DNA of 64,000 bases from Ascaphus truei (GCA_036426205.1 WSYH01000262.1:184257-248256), one strand, 5' to 3'; shown: positions 40,909 to 52,690, numbered from the stretch's first letter. Notes: a model not told the origin generated them from the sequence alone. Numbers and translations are program-made.

Positions 40909-43900
40909 TCATAGCCATATTGATCTCCTTTCAAGCCACGGAATATCTGTCTGTGCCAACCAGGGCGTCCAGACTTTTAGAAAATTGTCGCCAGTGTCGT
41001 TAACTAAACTTGTTAACTTTTCCATCTGGCAAATAAACCAAATGCGATTCCGAATTTTTGGGATGGTTGGTATATCTGGGCGTTTCCATAATGCTGCGAT
41101 CTCACACCGCGTAGCAATTGCAAAATGAGCAATTAGTTTATTGTGAGCTTTAGAGAGGCCTGCCAATGGTCTGTTCAATAGAAACAGCCACGGGTCTGGG
41201 GGTATTGAGAGATCAAACAATCTCTGGATCCAATTTCGAATTGTCTCCCAAGTGGAGAGATCCGCAGGCAAGACCACAGCATATGTAACAGGACTGCCGA
41301 TCCTCCACACTGACGGGGGCACAGCAGGGAAGAAACCCGGTACAAACCTAGATAATTTCAGTGGGGTAAGGTACCATCGCATCAGGGCCTTATATGCGTT
41401 CTCCTTGAGAGTGGTGCATATGGAACTTTTCGCCGTGGCAAAAAAGATAGCGCTCCACTCCTCGTCTTCTAGACTCTCTCCTATATCTGTTTCCCATTGA
41501 GATCTTAATGAGGGTACCTTTTGGTCTTGTTCACCAGACCTGATTACCTCTCCGTATAGCTGCAATGTGAGTCCCTTTGTGTCGGTCTCTGCCAGACAGA
41601 GCTTTTCGAAGGACGTCAGTAGGGAGTATGGGGCAAATTTGTTATAAAACGCCCTGATCTGGAGGTATCTAAAAAATTCTGAGTGGGGGATCTCCTTTTC
41701 TAATCTGACATGATCGAACGTCTTAATTTTCCTGTTATGACCTTCCAGATCATTAATCCGATTGTAACCCTTCTGTCTCCAAATCGATATATTACTGACC
41801 GATATACCTGGTACGAACTCAGGATTGTTCCACAGGGGTGTCATCATGGTATGTATTGTTGTTAGGGAATGCCTGATTTTTGCGGCCTCCCAGATTGACA
41901 ACGAGTTGGCCATTGAGGAGAGCGGCATGTTAGCGCCTTTTCGCGCTGTTTTGGGGAGCCAGATTAAGCTGCTGAGTTCTATAGGTGCACACGCAGCACT
42001 TTCTAATTCAACCCATCTCTTAAGTCTCGGGTTGGATTGCCATTGCACGATTTGGCTTAATTGTGCCGCTTTATAATATGAGAACAGGCAGGGTACCGCT
42101 AAACCCCCAGCCAAAACAGGTCTTTTCATATTAATTTTGTTTACTCTTGTTTTTTTACCTCCCCATTTAAACTTGTAGATTTCAGATTGAAGTGATTGTA
42201 GATCTTTCAACCTGTGTGGTACTGAGAGTGTCTGGAAGAGGTATAGGATACGGGGGAGTAAGTTCATTTTGACACTATTGATTCGTCCTATCCAGGAGAT
42301 CCTTTTGGATGTCCACTTCTGCAAGTCAGATTTTAGGGTCCGGATTAGGTTGGGGTAATTTGCGTTGTATATGTCTTTAACATTTTTGGTGATGTGGACA
42401 CCCAAGTATTTTATAGATCTCTGTTGCCAATGAAATTTGAAGTTTAATTTTAATAATTTTTCTGCGTGTCTAGGGAGATTGACATTTAGGGCCTTCTGGT
42501 TGATTTTGAAGCCGGAGATCCTGGAGAACCGATCCAGCAGGTCAAATAGGTTTGGTAGGGAGGTAAGAGGTTTTGTGATTATCAAGAGGATATCATCTGC
42601 GTACAGGGCCGCTTTATGCGTTTGGGAATATGCGTTTAACCCTGAGATGTCGGGGTTTCCTCTGATTTGTGCCGCCAAGGTATCAATACAAAGGGCAAAT
42701 AGAAGGGGCGAGAGGGGACAACCCTGTCTCGTGCCATTCCGTATTTGAAAGGGCAGAGAGGGGTAGCCTTGATGTACTACCCTGGCGGTAGGGTTAGAGT
42801 ACAGCGAGAGGATCGCTTCACTCACCCGATCCCCGAAGCCAAAAGCCGCAAGCGTCTCCTTTAGATAGGGCCAGTCTATCCTATCGAAAGCCTTTTCTGC
42901 ATCCAGACTTAACAACATACTTTGAGTGGTGTTAATGTTAGCCAAATCTAGCAGATCAATAAATCATCGTGTATTATCTGCGGCTTGCCGACCCTTGATA
43001 AAACCGACCTGATCTGGGTGTATAAGTCTGGGTAGGATGAGACATCGTCTATTGGCCAGTAATTTAGCGTATAGTTTGATATCAGTATTAATTAGTGATA
43101 TAGGCCGGTAGCTTTTGCAGTCCAGCGGGTCTATCCCAGGTTTATGAATTATTGATATAGACGCCTGTAACATCTCCTTGGGGATGGGGGCTCCCGCTAA
43201 AATTGCGTTGAACATTTGGAGCAACCTTGGGGCAAGCAGCTTGATAAATTTCTTATAATATAGCCCTGAGAAGCCGCCTGGCCCTGGGGCTTTTGAAGGT
43301 TTGAGTTCCTTAATGGCCTGTGACAACTCCTCTATAGAGAAATCGGCATTTAACGTTTCTCTATCTGTTTCCGTCAATCACACTAGATTTGAGCTGGCTA
43401 AGAAATCTCTTAGCTTACTGCTCGTTTTAGCGTTATGTGCCACTTTCTCTCCATTATAAAGTGTCTCATAAAAGGAGCCGAATTCATCTACTATCTTCTG
43501 AGGGTTGGTTGTGGGGGTACCAGATTTTAATCGTATAGCTTGAATGTTATATTTAGTTTACCTGTCCTTCAGTATGCGGCCAGCATCGTATCCGGCCTGT
43601 TTGCTTTTTCATAAAATTTCCTCTTTGACCAACTTAGCGAATTGTCAGCCGTGGAGGCCAGCAGCATGTTTAATTCAATTTTAGTGTCTTTTACCTCTTG
43701 TAGGGTTTGTAAATCCAGATTCTGTTTGTGTTTAGAAGAGAGAGCCTGTAATTTGGTTTGGAGCGTAACAATTTTGGCCTCTCTCTCTTTTTTCCGTCTA
43801 GCTGTGATATTTATTAGAGTACCGCGGAGAGTTGCTTTATGCGCTTCCCATAGAACCAAATGCGAGTTGACAGAACCTGCGTTTATTTTGAAGAATTGGT

Positions 43901-44679
43901 CTATCTCGGTACTAACAGTATGACAGATCGCGGGGATTTTTAGGATCGATTCATTAAGTTTCCAGTTCGTCCCCGGTCTATCAGTTTGAATATTATTGCA
44001 CCGTAGCTCTATTGGTGCATGGTCAGACAATGAAATATCATGGATCTCCGCTCGGGTGACCTTGGGGACCAGTTGACAGGACACAAAGAAGTAATCAATT
44101 CTGCTGTATGAACCATTTGGTGGGAGAACAATGTGTAATCTCTATCTGCTGGGTGCACTTCCCTCCATATATCTGTTAGCTGATTAATTTTGAGGCCCCG
44201 GCGTAAAGTAAGCCAGCACCTCCTGATCTATCCATGTGTGGTTGCATGACCAAATTAAAGTCACCCGCTAAGACAATGCCTCCCTGTGCTATGGAGTTTA
44301 GGGTTCTGAAGAATTTTTCAAAAAAGTTTGTGCTCCTTTCGCAAGGGGCATATACGCATGCTATCGTAATCTTCTGTCCCCTAATTGTCCCTACTACGAT
44401 AATATACCTGCCATCGGTATCGCGCTTAGTTAACTGCCCTTCAAATGGAATGCTATTTCTGAATAGAATGGCCATACCTTGTTTTTTGACCTCAGCAGAT
44501 GCGGAGAAGACCTGGGTAAACTCTTTATCAAGATATTTGGAAGTGTTGGATTTACTGAAATGTGTCTCCTGTAAGAGCAGAACATCGGCATGTTTCCTTT
44601 TATAATCTGAGAAAGCTAATTTGCGCTTGGTTTGATTATTGAAGCCCTGCACATTGTGGGAAAAAAACATTAAAGCCAT
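40909..44679 (-). pseudogene. L1 ORF2p (endonuclease-RT), few breaks
   Basis: Endonuclease-RT of the minus-strand L1. Endonuclease: FFSHNVQGFNNQTKRKLAF, VLLLQETHFS, LAGDFNLVMQP, then SLSDHAPI after a frame change near 44,150. RT: SKAPGPGGFSGLYYKK, SYRPISLINTD, DQVGFIKGRQA, LSLDAEKAFDRIDW, NGTRQGCPLSPLLFAL and LYADDILLI (YADD near 42,600), then an uninterrupted C-terminal region to the stop at 40,909. Breaks are near 44,150, near 43,560 and an in-frame TGA at 42,964-42,966. PGPGG replaces the usual PGPDG. The 678-codon piece from 42,945 is the longest clean LINE frame in the window. Confidence 0.93.
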
Positions 44680-46366
44680 CTATTAAATTATGTGTCTATG
44701 CACATCACGTTATTGGTTGACTTACCTGCGACTTCTATGTTCCGATCCAGCCGGTCGATCGCCCCGAGACGCACCCCTTTAACTTGCGTTATTGTTTGTC
44801 CAGACGGATGATGTTCCTCTGGGGAGGGGGGAAGGAAGGGGGGGGGGGGGGGGGAAGAGGGGCAGGGTAGGCCACACAGGGAGCACAACAAGAGGATTCG
44901 GACAAAAAACAGAGTGTACAGGAAATACTAACGTACAAATAACATTTAAAAACAAAAAGGCAAGAGCCCACCTTGGGGGCCCCCGAAGGTGTCTCCTGCG
45001 CCCAAGGGTTTGGTCACTTGGCCCAGACTTATGAAGGGATCTCCCCTTTCTGCTGGAACCAAATCTCCTTGGGACTTGTTCGTAATACCTTCTTCCTAGG
45101 GAACGTAGCGGAGAACGCATGCACGCCGACATGGGAACCTCAACACCGGCGCGCCTCCTTTAACAGATTATAATTTAACAGCAGCATAACTTTTAAACTT
45201 TAACACAACCCTTGAACCATATAATTTCATCTTAACGACCCTCCGCATCTACCCCTAATCGCTCATCTCATACTACTTTTACCACCCATATAGATGTAGT
45301 TATCCCCTTTCTACAACCCAATGTATACCACCCCCCCCTTAAATCTTACGTGCATTTGGTCTCATCTTTTACCGGAAGTGGGGTGACCATAGATTTATCC
45401 ACCTAGCTACTCTCAATACCTCTCGCATGTGAGTCAACCTCAGCGTTTCATATTGAAGGACTCTGGTCTCTGGTATACTGTGTTGAGGTGTTAATAAGCC
45501 ACTTGACAGCAGCTGGGATTGTAGGTAATCTATTACTGACAGCTAATTACCACATGAGTGGGTGTATTGCACATTATGCTAGTATTACATGGTAGATGGA
45601 GCTTCTCGGGGATCAGCAGCTGCCCCTACCTGTGCCACCCTCTCGTGCCTAGGAGGTAGTCATAGCGCAGAGGCAGACCCCGTCCTCTGTCAATCCCCTT
45701 CTCCCCCATCCCTCTTCCCCCCTCCCCCTCCAGCTACCACTAGGGAGTGTGTCCCGCATCCGGGCCTGCCCCCCGAGGGGACCGGCAGGTGTCTTTCTGT
45801 TGCCAACCGTTACTCTCTGGCCCCTCGGGGGGGGGTTCCTCCATGCCCGGGTTGCTCCGTGGCCATCTTGGGTCTCTGCCGTGTCATCCTCCCGCGCCGT
45901 TGCATCGAAATCCCTATGCGCAGGCGTCGCTGGCCAAGTCTCGCGAAAAGACGACGGGAGCCAACGGGATCCAGTGACGTCACTGCATCAGCCCGCGAAG
46001 AACATAGCTGCTCCCGCGCTCCCCGGAGAGGGAGCAAGACAAGATGGCCGCATCTCGAAAAAAACGAGTAGAGCTGCGGTGGGGGTAGGGTCCCATATCC
46101 TTCATCCAGGGGCTGTTGGGGGCTGTTCAATGAGTTCAGTTTGTGTAGTAGGTTCTTGATAATCCTGATGTTCTGTGTAGTAGGGGATGTTGCAATGGGC
46201 CTGTAGATTGTAGGATAGTTTATGCGGAGCTCAGGGTCTCCTCCTCGTGTCTCGCGTCTGGTCATGTGCCCCCTACAGTGCGCCATGAGGGTGCAGGGGC
46301 GCCATCTTTAGCCGCTACAAGGTGAGGGGGACTTTGTATATTTAAGCGTATGAGCGACACCGTTTT
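44680..46366 (-). other. Inter-ORF region of minus-strand L1
   Basis: GC-rich spacer with a G run at 44,838-44,853 and a CpG-rich segment (45,600-46,070). Frames in it (for example plus 45,589-46,071) are compositional. No promoter or gene supported. Confidence 0.7.
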
Positions 46367-47169
46367 TCATGACCAGGATTGCACACGGGAATAACCAACG
46401 ATAATGCACCTCCTTATCACGCAGAGCCCTGGTAATGGGAGCCATGGCTCTCCTCTTTGCCAGAGTGGCGGGGAAAGGTCTTGGAACACCTGGGACTTAA
46501 TGTGTTCAAATTCCAAAACGTTCATCTCCCTGGCAATGCGGCAGGTCTCCTCCTTTGTGTGGTAACAGTGAAATCTCAGCACAATATCTCTAGGGGATCC
46601 CCCTGTTGGGGTCTTCCCCGCAGTGCGCGGTGGCACCTGTTCAGCAACTGGTCCCTGTCTGCCATGTCTGGGAAGATATGTTCCAACCACTTTGTGGTAA
46701 AGTACTCAGGGTCCGTTATAGATTCGGACACCCCTCGCAGATGGATGTTGCAGCGACGGTCCTGGTTCTCCCCGTCCTCAATCTTATCCTCCAAAGCTCT
46801 GACCTGTTCTTTGAGGGTGCCCAGTTGTGCTTGTGTTTGAGACAATGCACTGGCAGTTGCATCAGTTTGAGATTCTAAGGTGTCCGTGCGCTCTCCCAGG
46901 GCATCTACATCTTTTCTTAGCGCCCAGAGTTCTGATTTGAAATTTTTTTTCATAGTGGAGCAGAACTCCTTCATATCCTTGTGGAGCATAACCACCATAT
47001 CGTCAAGGTCCTCATCGGGGGAGTCCATTTCGGGGTCCGCTGCTGATGGCTGTGCAGGGGATTCCGGTGCACCGGCCTTGGCTGTTTCTTTAGCTTTGAA
47101 ATATGTGGACACCGGCTGAGTTTTTCTACGTAGCGCCTTGGTTGAAGCCATCTCTGATGGTTTAGGCAT
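46367..47169 (-). pseudogene. L1 ORF1p, frameshifted
   Basis: From ATG 47,169: a Thr/Lys/Ala-rich leader (STYFKAKETAKAGAPESPAQ), an acidic patch (PEMDSPDEDLDDM), a coiled coil (FKSELWALRKDVDALGERTD, LGTLKEQVRALEDKIEDGEN), then the RRM-like domain (QDRRCNIHLRGVSESI, LNRCHRALRGRPQQGD). A frame change near 46,585 moves the C-terminal domain (PRDIVLRFHCYHTKEETCRI) to another frame, which ends at 46,367 shortly after a second likely shift. The motif pattern is that of LINE-1 ORF1p. Confidence 0.9.
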
Positions 47170-47307
47170 GATTTGCTGGCTTTAGTAGTGAAATCGGTCG
47201 CGTTTTTGCTGCTGTTAATATAATTAAATACGCCGGGGGGAATGGAGCTCACACTCTAAGCTTCCATTCACCTTCCCGTCGCGCATGCGCCTCCTTCTGT
47301 TTTTTTT

Positions 47308-48190
47308 AATGATTATCTTACACATTTAAATAGTTAACAAAGAAACAAAACAAGTGTTTACGTAATTATTTATTAAACATTCATTGTAGGAGTATAGCCA
47401 TTTCGTGTATGTATATATATATATACACATTAGAAAAGTAAGTACAGTAATACCGAGACATACATCATTATTCTATTAACTGTATTTGATGTTTGGCCCA
47501 CAATCCTCAATCCTACCTCATTTGGGCCTCTATACCATAGTAGCTACGTGGTGCTGTCATTGTGCAAGTTAAAGATTACTTTAAACAAACAACCTCAAAC
47601 AAGCCAAACACTATAAAATACTACTAGACATTTAATTTCTTTAATGAGACAGGTAAAAATGAAAGTGGTGATGGTTGACTTAAGGGCCCCTCCAGACTAT
47701 TCTGCGTAGGCCTCCCAAAAAGGTGGCATTGCTCCTGCCCTGCAATGAATTTGGCACTGAAAGGAGTAAAGTGGACCACTAACCAGTTTTGTGCAAGCAG
47801 TCATAAACCTATTCCATTTTTGTAAACACCGATATATGCTGAGATGTGATCTGCCGTGTAGTGGCTCAGGGGCTTACAACAATTTGGCCAACATGTTAAA
47901 CTAAAATACCATTTTATTTAATAGATATCTATACATGTATATTTAGGCACTGTACCGTGTATAAGTTTTACTGGATGTGCACTGAGCTATGTCTGTGTTT
48001 TATGTTATGTCTCTGGTTTTAAATATATATATATTGCCATGCTCAGTAGCACTCCTCTGTGACACTTATATGCTTATATATATGTTGTGGTTATTTTGGG
48101 GGTTCAATATGAGCTTGTGGGTGTCCTGTATGTTTTGCATGAAACAGCATACAAATAATCAAAACACAATGCAGTAAAGAAAACTTTGAC
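47308..48190. other. AT-rich, no recognisable feature
   Basis: AT-rich sequence with a short (TA) tract near 47,411. No gene or repeat structure that I can support. The 5' end of the DIRS element may lie near its right edge. Confidence 0.5.
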
Positions 48191-48429
48191 CATTAGGGAA
48201 CTGGTAACATGAGCCTTTGGCCTAGGGGTCCTGGAGGACTGAGGGGGAGGAAGATGATGAGGGTAATTTAAGAGATGGTTGCCTTGTGACTTCCTCTTTC
48301 TCCTCCTGCTCAACTCCCCAAAAGGTTCAGTATGGAAGGGACAAGAGTCAGGATGGGCCCAAAGCGAAGCTCTGGTATAGCTGGGCAGACAGAGGAAAGG
48401 ACCACTCGGATCACCTCAGCAGAAGACTG

Positions 48430-49742
48430 CTAGAGGCTTCTGACAGAGCTGGCAGGAATGAGGAGGCCAGCTGGACCTGGGTTTAGCAGTGCGTTGAGCA
48501 ACACACAGGAGGGTCCAGTGCAGGTGGTGGGGGAGGAGCAGTGGGCCTGTTGGTGGTGCTTTCCTCCAGAGCGCCTCAGCCCCAGAGGCAGCATGAGGTC
48601 CTGGAGTGTGGCCCGGAGGGAAGCAGAAGGAAAGAGGCCTGCACAGGACATGAGGGTGACAGAGTCAGGGCGGGCTGGTTGAGGCCCGAACAGACCCCAA
48701 GGAAGTAGAGGTCCCAGGAGGCCCAGTAGGTGAGAAGGCCAGCAGGCCCCAGGAAGCCAGGGAATCCAGCAGGCTCCAGGAAAAGGGGGCACCAGTTGGT
48801 CCAGGAAGATAGTGGCCCCAGTAGCCCACAAAAAGAGAGAGGGTGTAAGGAGTTCATCTTGAAAGACTGATAGAGGGGTCAGGCATTGATTAAGGACCCC
48901 TAGACCCTTGGTGAAGGTTTCCCTTCCCCAACCACTCAAGGAGTATGTGGGAAGTGGGGAACAAGACAGTGGGAGCAGAGCCCCTGAGGATAGTAAGGAG
49001 CATTGGCAGAAGTGGAGATGGTCTGAGGAGGCCCAAAGGTCTGCTGAGGAGGGTTATAAACAGGTCATCATCAAGGGCAGTGGGAGACAGAGTGGCCCAA
49101 AAATTGGTTTAGGCCAGGAGAGCGGCGGAGCCAGTGGTGACTGGGCTGGTGCCTGGTCTGCTTGGTGCAGGTATGTGTTGTGGTGGGGGTGGTAACAGGT
49201 GGTAAGGCTGGATGAGGGGGGTCGGGCTTATCTTATGTATTATCTTCTCTCTGGGAAGGGGTGGGCCAGCATGGGTAATGGACCATCAAGTTCCATCAAG
49301 TTCTGGGTTGGGTGTTATGGGTGGAGAGGTAGAGGTTGGGGGGAGCAGTTCCCATGCAGAGGTTTCAGGAGCAAATCTGCCCAGCTCCAGTTTGGGAGTA
49401 GGGGGGAACTAGTGGGACAGGGGAAGCTGTGGGGATTATATTGCCAGTGGTGCAGATTGGGGAGGGGGAATCAGACAGGCAATGCCAGTGGCACAGATGG
49501 AAGGGGATAAGGTTGTGTCGGATAGTAGTTTTAAGGAAGGATTCTTGTGTGACTAAGGAGAACATTTGTATGGGTGAATATGTCGAGCTATGGACTTTGT
49601 TACTGGGGTATAAATTGTTTTTGCAGAAGGTAGTGATAGTAAGGATGAGAAGAAGGAGTAGAAGCAGGTTCCAAGAGATTAGGTAATTAGTTGGTGGCAT
49701 TTGTGGTTTTAGCAAGTGCAGTGGGAGAGAAAGCTCCACAGA
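48430..49742 (+). pseudogene. DIRS gag-like region, upstream part
   Basis: GC-rich, Gly/Arg-rich frames (for example WRGRGWGEQFPCRGFRSKSA near 49,350), then across several frame changes VCVTKENICMGEYVELWTLL (49,550-49,620) and a Lys/Arg-rich RSRSRFQEI stretch, all in the plus direction and leading into KYHLDI and AYKVYGGVAWWKYD beyond the L1. The match is to the N-terminal half of DIRS gag by order and general character; the residues are badly degraded. It is split by the L1 at 49,759. Confidence 0.5.
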
Positions 49743-49790
49743 ATTGGTCAGCACTTTTTTTTTTTTATAAATATTTTTCCTTTATTGGTG

Positions 49791-52157
49791 TCATACAGCG
49801 CATTGGTACATGTTACAGACATTGGCCAACGGGCCATCTCGAAGATACGGCGCAATACTGCACCGACACACTTTATTCGAGCAAATACCCAGTATGTACC
49901 TGGCAGATACCTGGAATGCGCCGCTCCTCACCTCTGACAAGCCCCGTTGCGTTTGCCTTCCCAGCCTGGGTTCATGCCTGGCTGAGGAGCGGCCTCCTGG
50001 GAGTTTTAGTAGGGCCGTTGGGTTAGTATAGAAGGCTCGGACGCCATCAAGGAATGGTCCGGAGAAGCCGAACTGGCGCATCGTTTGGTCGAGGAAGGAC
50101 CATCTGATGCGGTCAAAGGCCTTCTCCGCATCGAGGCTGAGTATCAGGGCCTGGGACTGTTTGAGGTGCACGTGGTCTATAATATCAATAATTTTGCGGG
50201 TGTTTTCAGAGGCCTGTCTTCCTGACACAAATCCCACCTGGTCTATATGAATTAGCCTTGGGAGAATAGGGTTCAGCCTGTTTGCAAGAACTTTACTGAA
50301 AAGCTTGAGGTCGGTGTTTAGCAGGGATATTGGGCGGTAGCTGCCGCATTGAAGTGGGTCTCTGCCCTCTTTATGTATGATAGCCAGATTGGCTGCTGAC
50401 ATAGTGTCTGGGATCTGTTTTCCCTGTAGGAAGGAGTTGTACATTTCTAGGAGATGGGGGGACAGGGAGTCTACTAACTTTTTATAATAACCGTTGGAGA
50501 ATCCATCGGGTCCAGGTGTTTTAGCTATTTTAAGTGAGGATATTGCGTTTTTTAGTTCTTCTTGAGTTATTTTCTTGTTTAAGAACTCGAGTTCTTCCTG
50601 TGTGAGGGATGGGAGGTTGCATTTGGCTAGATAGTCGGAGGTATTCTTGGCGTTATCATTTGGGTGGTTAGTGGGGTGAAGATTGTAGAGGGCTGTGTAG
50701 AACTCTGCAAACTCACTCGCGATATCTTTCTCGTTATAAGAGATTTGACCGCTTTTAGTCCTGATCTTTGTGATCTGGGCCTTTGCCTTCATGCCTCTTA
50801 ATTTGGAGGCCAGAAGTTTGTCCGCTTTGTTACCCCTATCGTAAAACCGCTGTTTGGTCCATTTCAGGGCTCTCTCTACCTCGTCAAGTTGGAGCAATTT
50901 TAGGTCGGATCTCGCTTTCTCAAGGGTTCTAAACACCTTTTTCGATAGGGATTGCTTGTGCAAGCGCTCTAGCGCTAGGATTTTTTCAGTAAGTTCTTTC
51001 TGGGCTTTCTGCTTTAGTTTTTTCTTATAGGNNNNNNNNNNNNNNNNNNNNNNNNNNNNNNNNNNNNNNNNNNNNNNNNNNNNNNNNNNNNNNNNNNNNN
51101 NNNNNNNNNNNNNNNNNNNNNNNNNNNNNNNNNNNNNNNNNNNNNNNNNNNNNNNNNNNNNNNNNNNNNNNNNNNNNNNNNNNNNNNNNNNNNNNNNNNN
51201 NNNNNNNNNNNNNNNNNNNNNNNNNNNNNNNNNNNNNNNNNNNNNNNNNNNNNNNNNNNNNNNNNNNNNNNNNNNNNNNNNNNNNNNNNNNNNNNNNNNN
51301 NNNNNNNNNNNNNNNNNNNNNNNNNNNNNNNNNNTCGTTTTGACCACTTGTGGGTCGTTGAGGAGCGAGTCGCTAAGTTTCCAATTATATGCTAATGACT
51401 TGACGAAAGGTAGAGAGAGGGTGAGTGCGATAGGGGCATGGTCGGACCACGTTATTGGGCCTATTTCGGAGTGGGAGGATGCCTGGAGTACATTGTTGGT
51501 GCCTAGGAAATAATCGATCCTCAAGTAAGACTGATGGGGGGTTGAATAGAAGGAGTAGTCTCTCTGGCCCACGTGCTGGGCCCGCCAGATGTCTGTCAGA
51601 GAGTACTCTCTGAGGATATCTTGGAATTTTTGGGCTTTTGCCTGTAGTTGGGTGGAGTATGGGGCCGCAATTTGACCTGATCTATCCTGGCCTGGGCTAA
51701 GGACCATATTAACGTCACCGACAAGGAGAAGGGAGGAGAGCCTCCGCTCCCTGTTCTCCATATCCTCGAGCTTGTTTTGCATATGACGGATCGCCTCTCC
51801 GCATCTCAGTACTTCTTCGTGGGTCTCTGCCTTCTCATTTGTGATTCCCTCCATTTTCACCTCCAGATCCTCTGTCCGCTCCGTCAGCGCTTCCACTTCT
51901 GCCCGGATAGTTTGAAGGGCCTTTTCCGTGTCCTCTTGAACCCCCCTCCTCATTTTAACGATTAGGGCATCAAAAAAATCTTTATTTAAGACGGGGGGAT
52001 CCGAGTCAATCGGGCTCTGTCGGACGCTGCGCACCTCGTGCTCCGGTTCTTCTCCGGCGCCATCTTGCCCATCGGGGCTGATATCAGCCAGGCGCTGTGC
52101 CGGGGGGAAGAACTTGGTGACGGGGCACTGACTCTTCCTCTGCGGCTTCCCTGCCAT
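49791..52157 (-). CDS. In-frame ORF1-ORF2 fusion of deleted L1
   Basis: One open frame runs from ATG 52,157 to a stop at 49,791, apart from the N gap (51,032-51,334). Residues 1-140 are ORF1p-like (QCPVTKFFPPAQRLADISPD, then the coiled coil VEALTERTEDLEVKMEGITN to DMENRERR). At about 51,740 it passes into the second half of the ORF2 endonuclease (VGDVNMVLSPGQDRSG, LRIDYFLGTNNVLQ, TWSDHAPI), then RT (TPGPDGFSNGYYKK, SYRPISLLNTD, LSLDAEKAFDRIRW) to KLPGG. It ends in about 65 residues read from MITE and unrelated sequence. The endonuclease N-half and RT motif C (the FADD box) are missing, so it cannot retrotranspose alone. Whether it is translated is unknown. Confidence 0.6.
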   Translation of the reverse strand: MAGKPQRKSQCPVTKFFPPAQRLADISPDGQDGAGEEPEHEVRSVRQSPIDSDPPVLNKDFFDALIVKMRRGVQEDTEKALQTIRAEVEALTERTEDLEVKMEGITNEKAETHEEVLRCGEAIRHMQNKLEDMENRERRLSSLLLVGDVNMVLSPGQDRSGQIAAPYSTQLQAKAQKFQDILREYSLTDIWRAQHVGQRDYSFYSTPHQSYLRIDYFLGTNNVLQASSHSEIGPITWSDHAPIALTLSLPFVKSLAYNWKLSDSLLNDPQVVKTXXXXXXXXXXXXXXXXXXXXXXXXXXXXXXXXXXXXXXXXXXXXXXXXXXXXXXXXXXXXXXXXXXXXXXXXXXXXXXXXXXXXXXXXXXXXXXXXXXXXXXYKKKLKQKAQKELTEKILALERLHKQSLSKKVFRTLEKARSDLKLLQLDEVERALKWTKQRFYDRGNKADKLLASKLRGMKAKAQITKIRTKSGQISYNEKDIASEFAEFYTALYNLHPTNHPNDNAKNTSDYLAKCNLPSLTQEELEFLNKKITQEELKNAISSLKIAKTPGPDGFSNGYYKKLVDSLSPHLLEMYNSFLQGKQIPDTMSAANLAIIHKEGRDPLQCGSYRPISLLNTDLKLFSKVLANRLNPILPRLIHIDQVGFVSGRQASENTRKIIDIIDHVHLKQSQALILSLDAEKAFDRIRWSFLDQTMRQFGFSGPFLDGVRAFYTNPTALLKLPGGRSSARHEPRLGRQTQRGLSEVRSGAFQVSARYILGICSNKVCRCSIAPYLRDGPLANVCNMYQCAV
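49861..49992. mobile_element. TA-flanked MITE family fragment
   Basis: Starts CACCGACACACTTTATTCGA and follows 16,276-16,400 closely (AATACCCAGTATGTACCTGG, then the GCCCCGTTGCG block) until GCTGAGGAGCGG, where L1 RT sequence takes over. No TA duplication is visible at either end, so it is a fused fragment rather than a simple insertion. Confidence 0.8.
51032..51334. other. Assembly gap (303 Ns)
   Basis: Run of 303 N inside L1 ORF2. The same interval in the L1 at 33.4 kb, between the end of the endonuclease and the KKVRQTLIREL block, is only about 39 codons, so the gap length probably does not reflect the true sequence. Confidence 0.95.
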
Positions 52158-52309
52158 CTCTCCGGTGTTTGCTCTCGGTGTAGGGTCGATTTTCAGGGAG
52201 TTTGAAGTGGGGAATAAGCTTATTCTGGTGTTTTTAGTGGTGAGGGCGCCGGGAGCTCTCTCACTAGCAAACCATCGGCTGTGACGTCACCGCATTGGTC
52301 AGCACTTTT

Positions 52310-52690
52310 AAATACCATTTAGATATAATTTGGTAGGCATACAAAGTTTATGGGGGGGTCGCTTGGTGGAAGTATGACAACGGTTTCAGGGAGAGGATGG
52401 CGGTTAAGAAGCTTTTGAGATGGGATCTAAAGGATATGGACTTGAGGCTATAAAAGTTGATGTCACAGCATTCATCTCCCTTTCAGGGTCTGGCCTGTAG
52501 TGCAGGGCACTCAGGGCAGTCGGCCGCTCTTAGGCAAGGAGTGTGTTGTTAGTTCAATGAAGGGAATGGCAAGTGGGGAGCATCCTGCCGTTTGAAGCCG
52601 GAGTGCTTTTCCTATGGAGGGGAAGGGCACAATATGTCCAGATGCTTTAGTAAAGGCACGGTTAATCACTGAGGTGTCACAGGAAATGAA
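52310..52690 (+). pseudogene. DIRS gag, C-terminal part with zinc knuckle
   Basis: Reading across in-frame stops gives AYKVYGGVAWWKYDNGFRER, then VKKLLRWDLKDMDLRL, a Ser/Ala/Gly linker and GVCC-FNEGNGKWGASCRLKPECFSYGG, the Cys-rich knuckle region at the end of DIRS gag. It follows directly on the gag part upstream of the L1 (49,742), and the L1's target duplication lies within this gene. Several stops and a frame change make it non-functional. Confidence 0.75.

Larger units (their letters stand above)
40327..47294 (-). mobile_element. L1 LINE, near full length, second subfamily
   Basis: Minus-strand L1 with ORF1 (47,169-46,367), a 1.7-kb spacer, ORF2 (44,679-40,909) and a 3' UTR ending in AATAAAAATTTAAG and an A-rich tail at about 40,327. 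Flanking TTCTGTTTTTTTT occurs at 40,314-40,326 and 47,295-47,307, a 13-bp target duplication. The 3' UTR contains a (CAGA/GACA)n-like tract (40,525-40,640) and a G-rich block. ORF1 differs clearly from that of the L1 at 29.6 kb. Confidence 0.92.
49759..52293 (-). mobile_element. Internally deleted L1 with MITE-derived 3' part
   Basis: Minus-strand insertion flanked by ATTGGTCAGCACTTTT at 49,743-49,758 and 52,294-52,309. It has an L1 5' UTR, ORF1 N-terminal half, a deletion to the late endonuclease region of ORF2, the RT up to just before motif B, a piece of the TA-flanked MITE (49,992-49,861), then about 60 bp and a poly(A) tail. Since one target duplication encloses everything, the rearrangement either existed in the source element or arose after insertion. 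It includes the N gap. Confidence 0.85.

Noticed and set aside
45589..46286. Three overlapping plus- and minus-strand ORFs of 130-160 codons
   Set aside because: GC-rich inter-ORF spacer of an L1; no motif and opposite-strand frames equally open.
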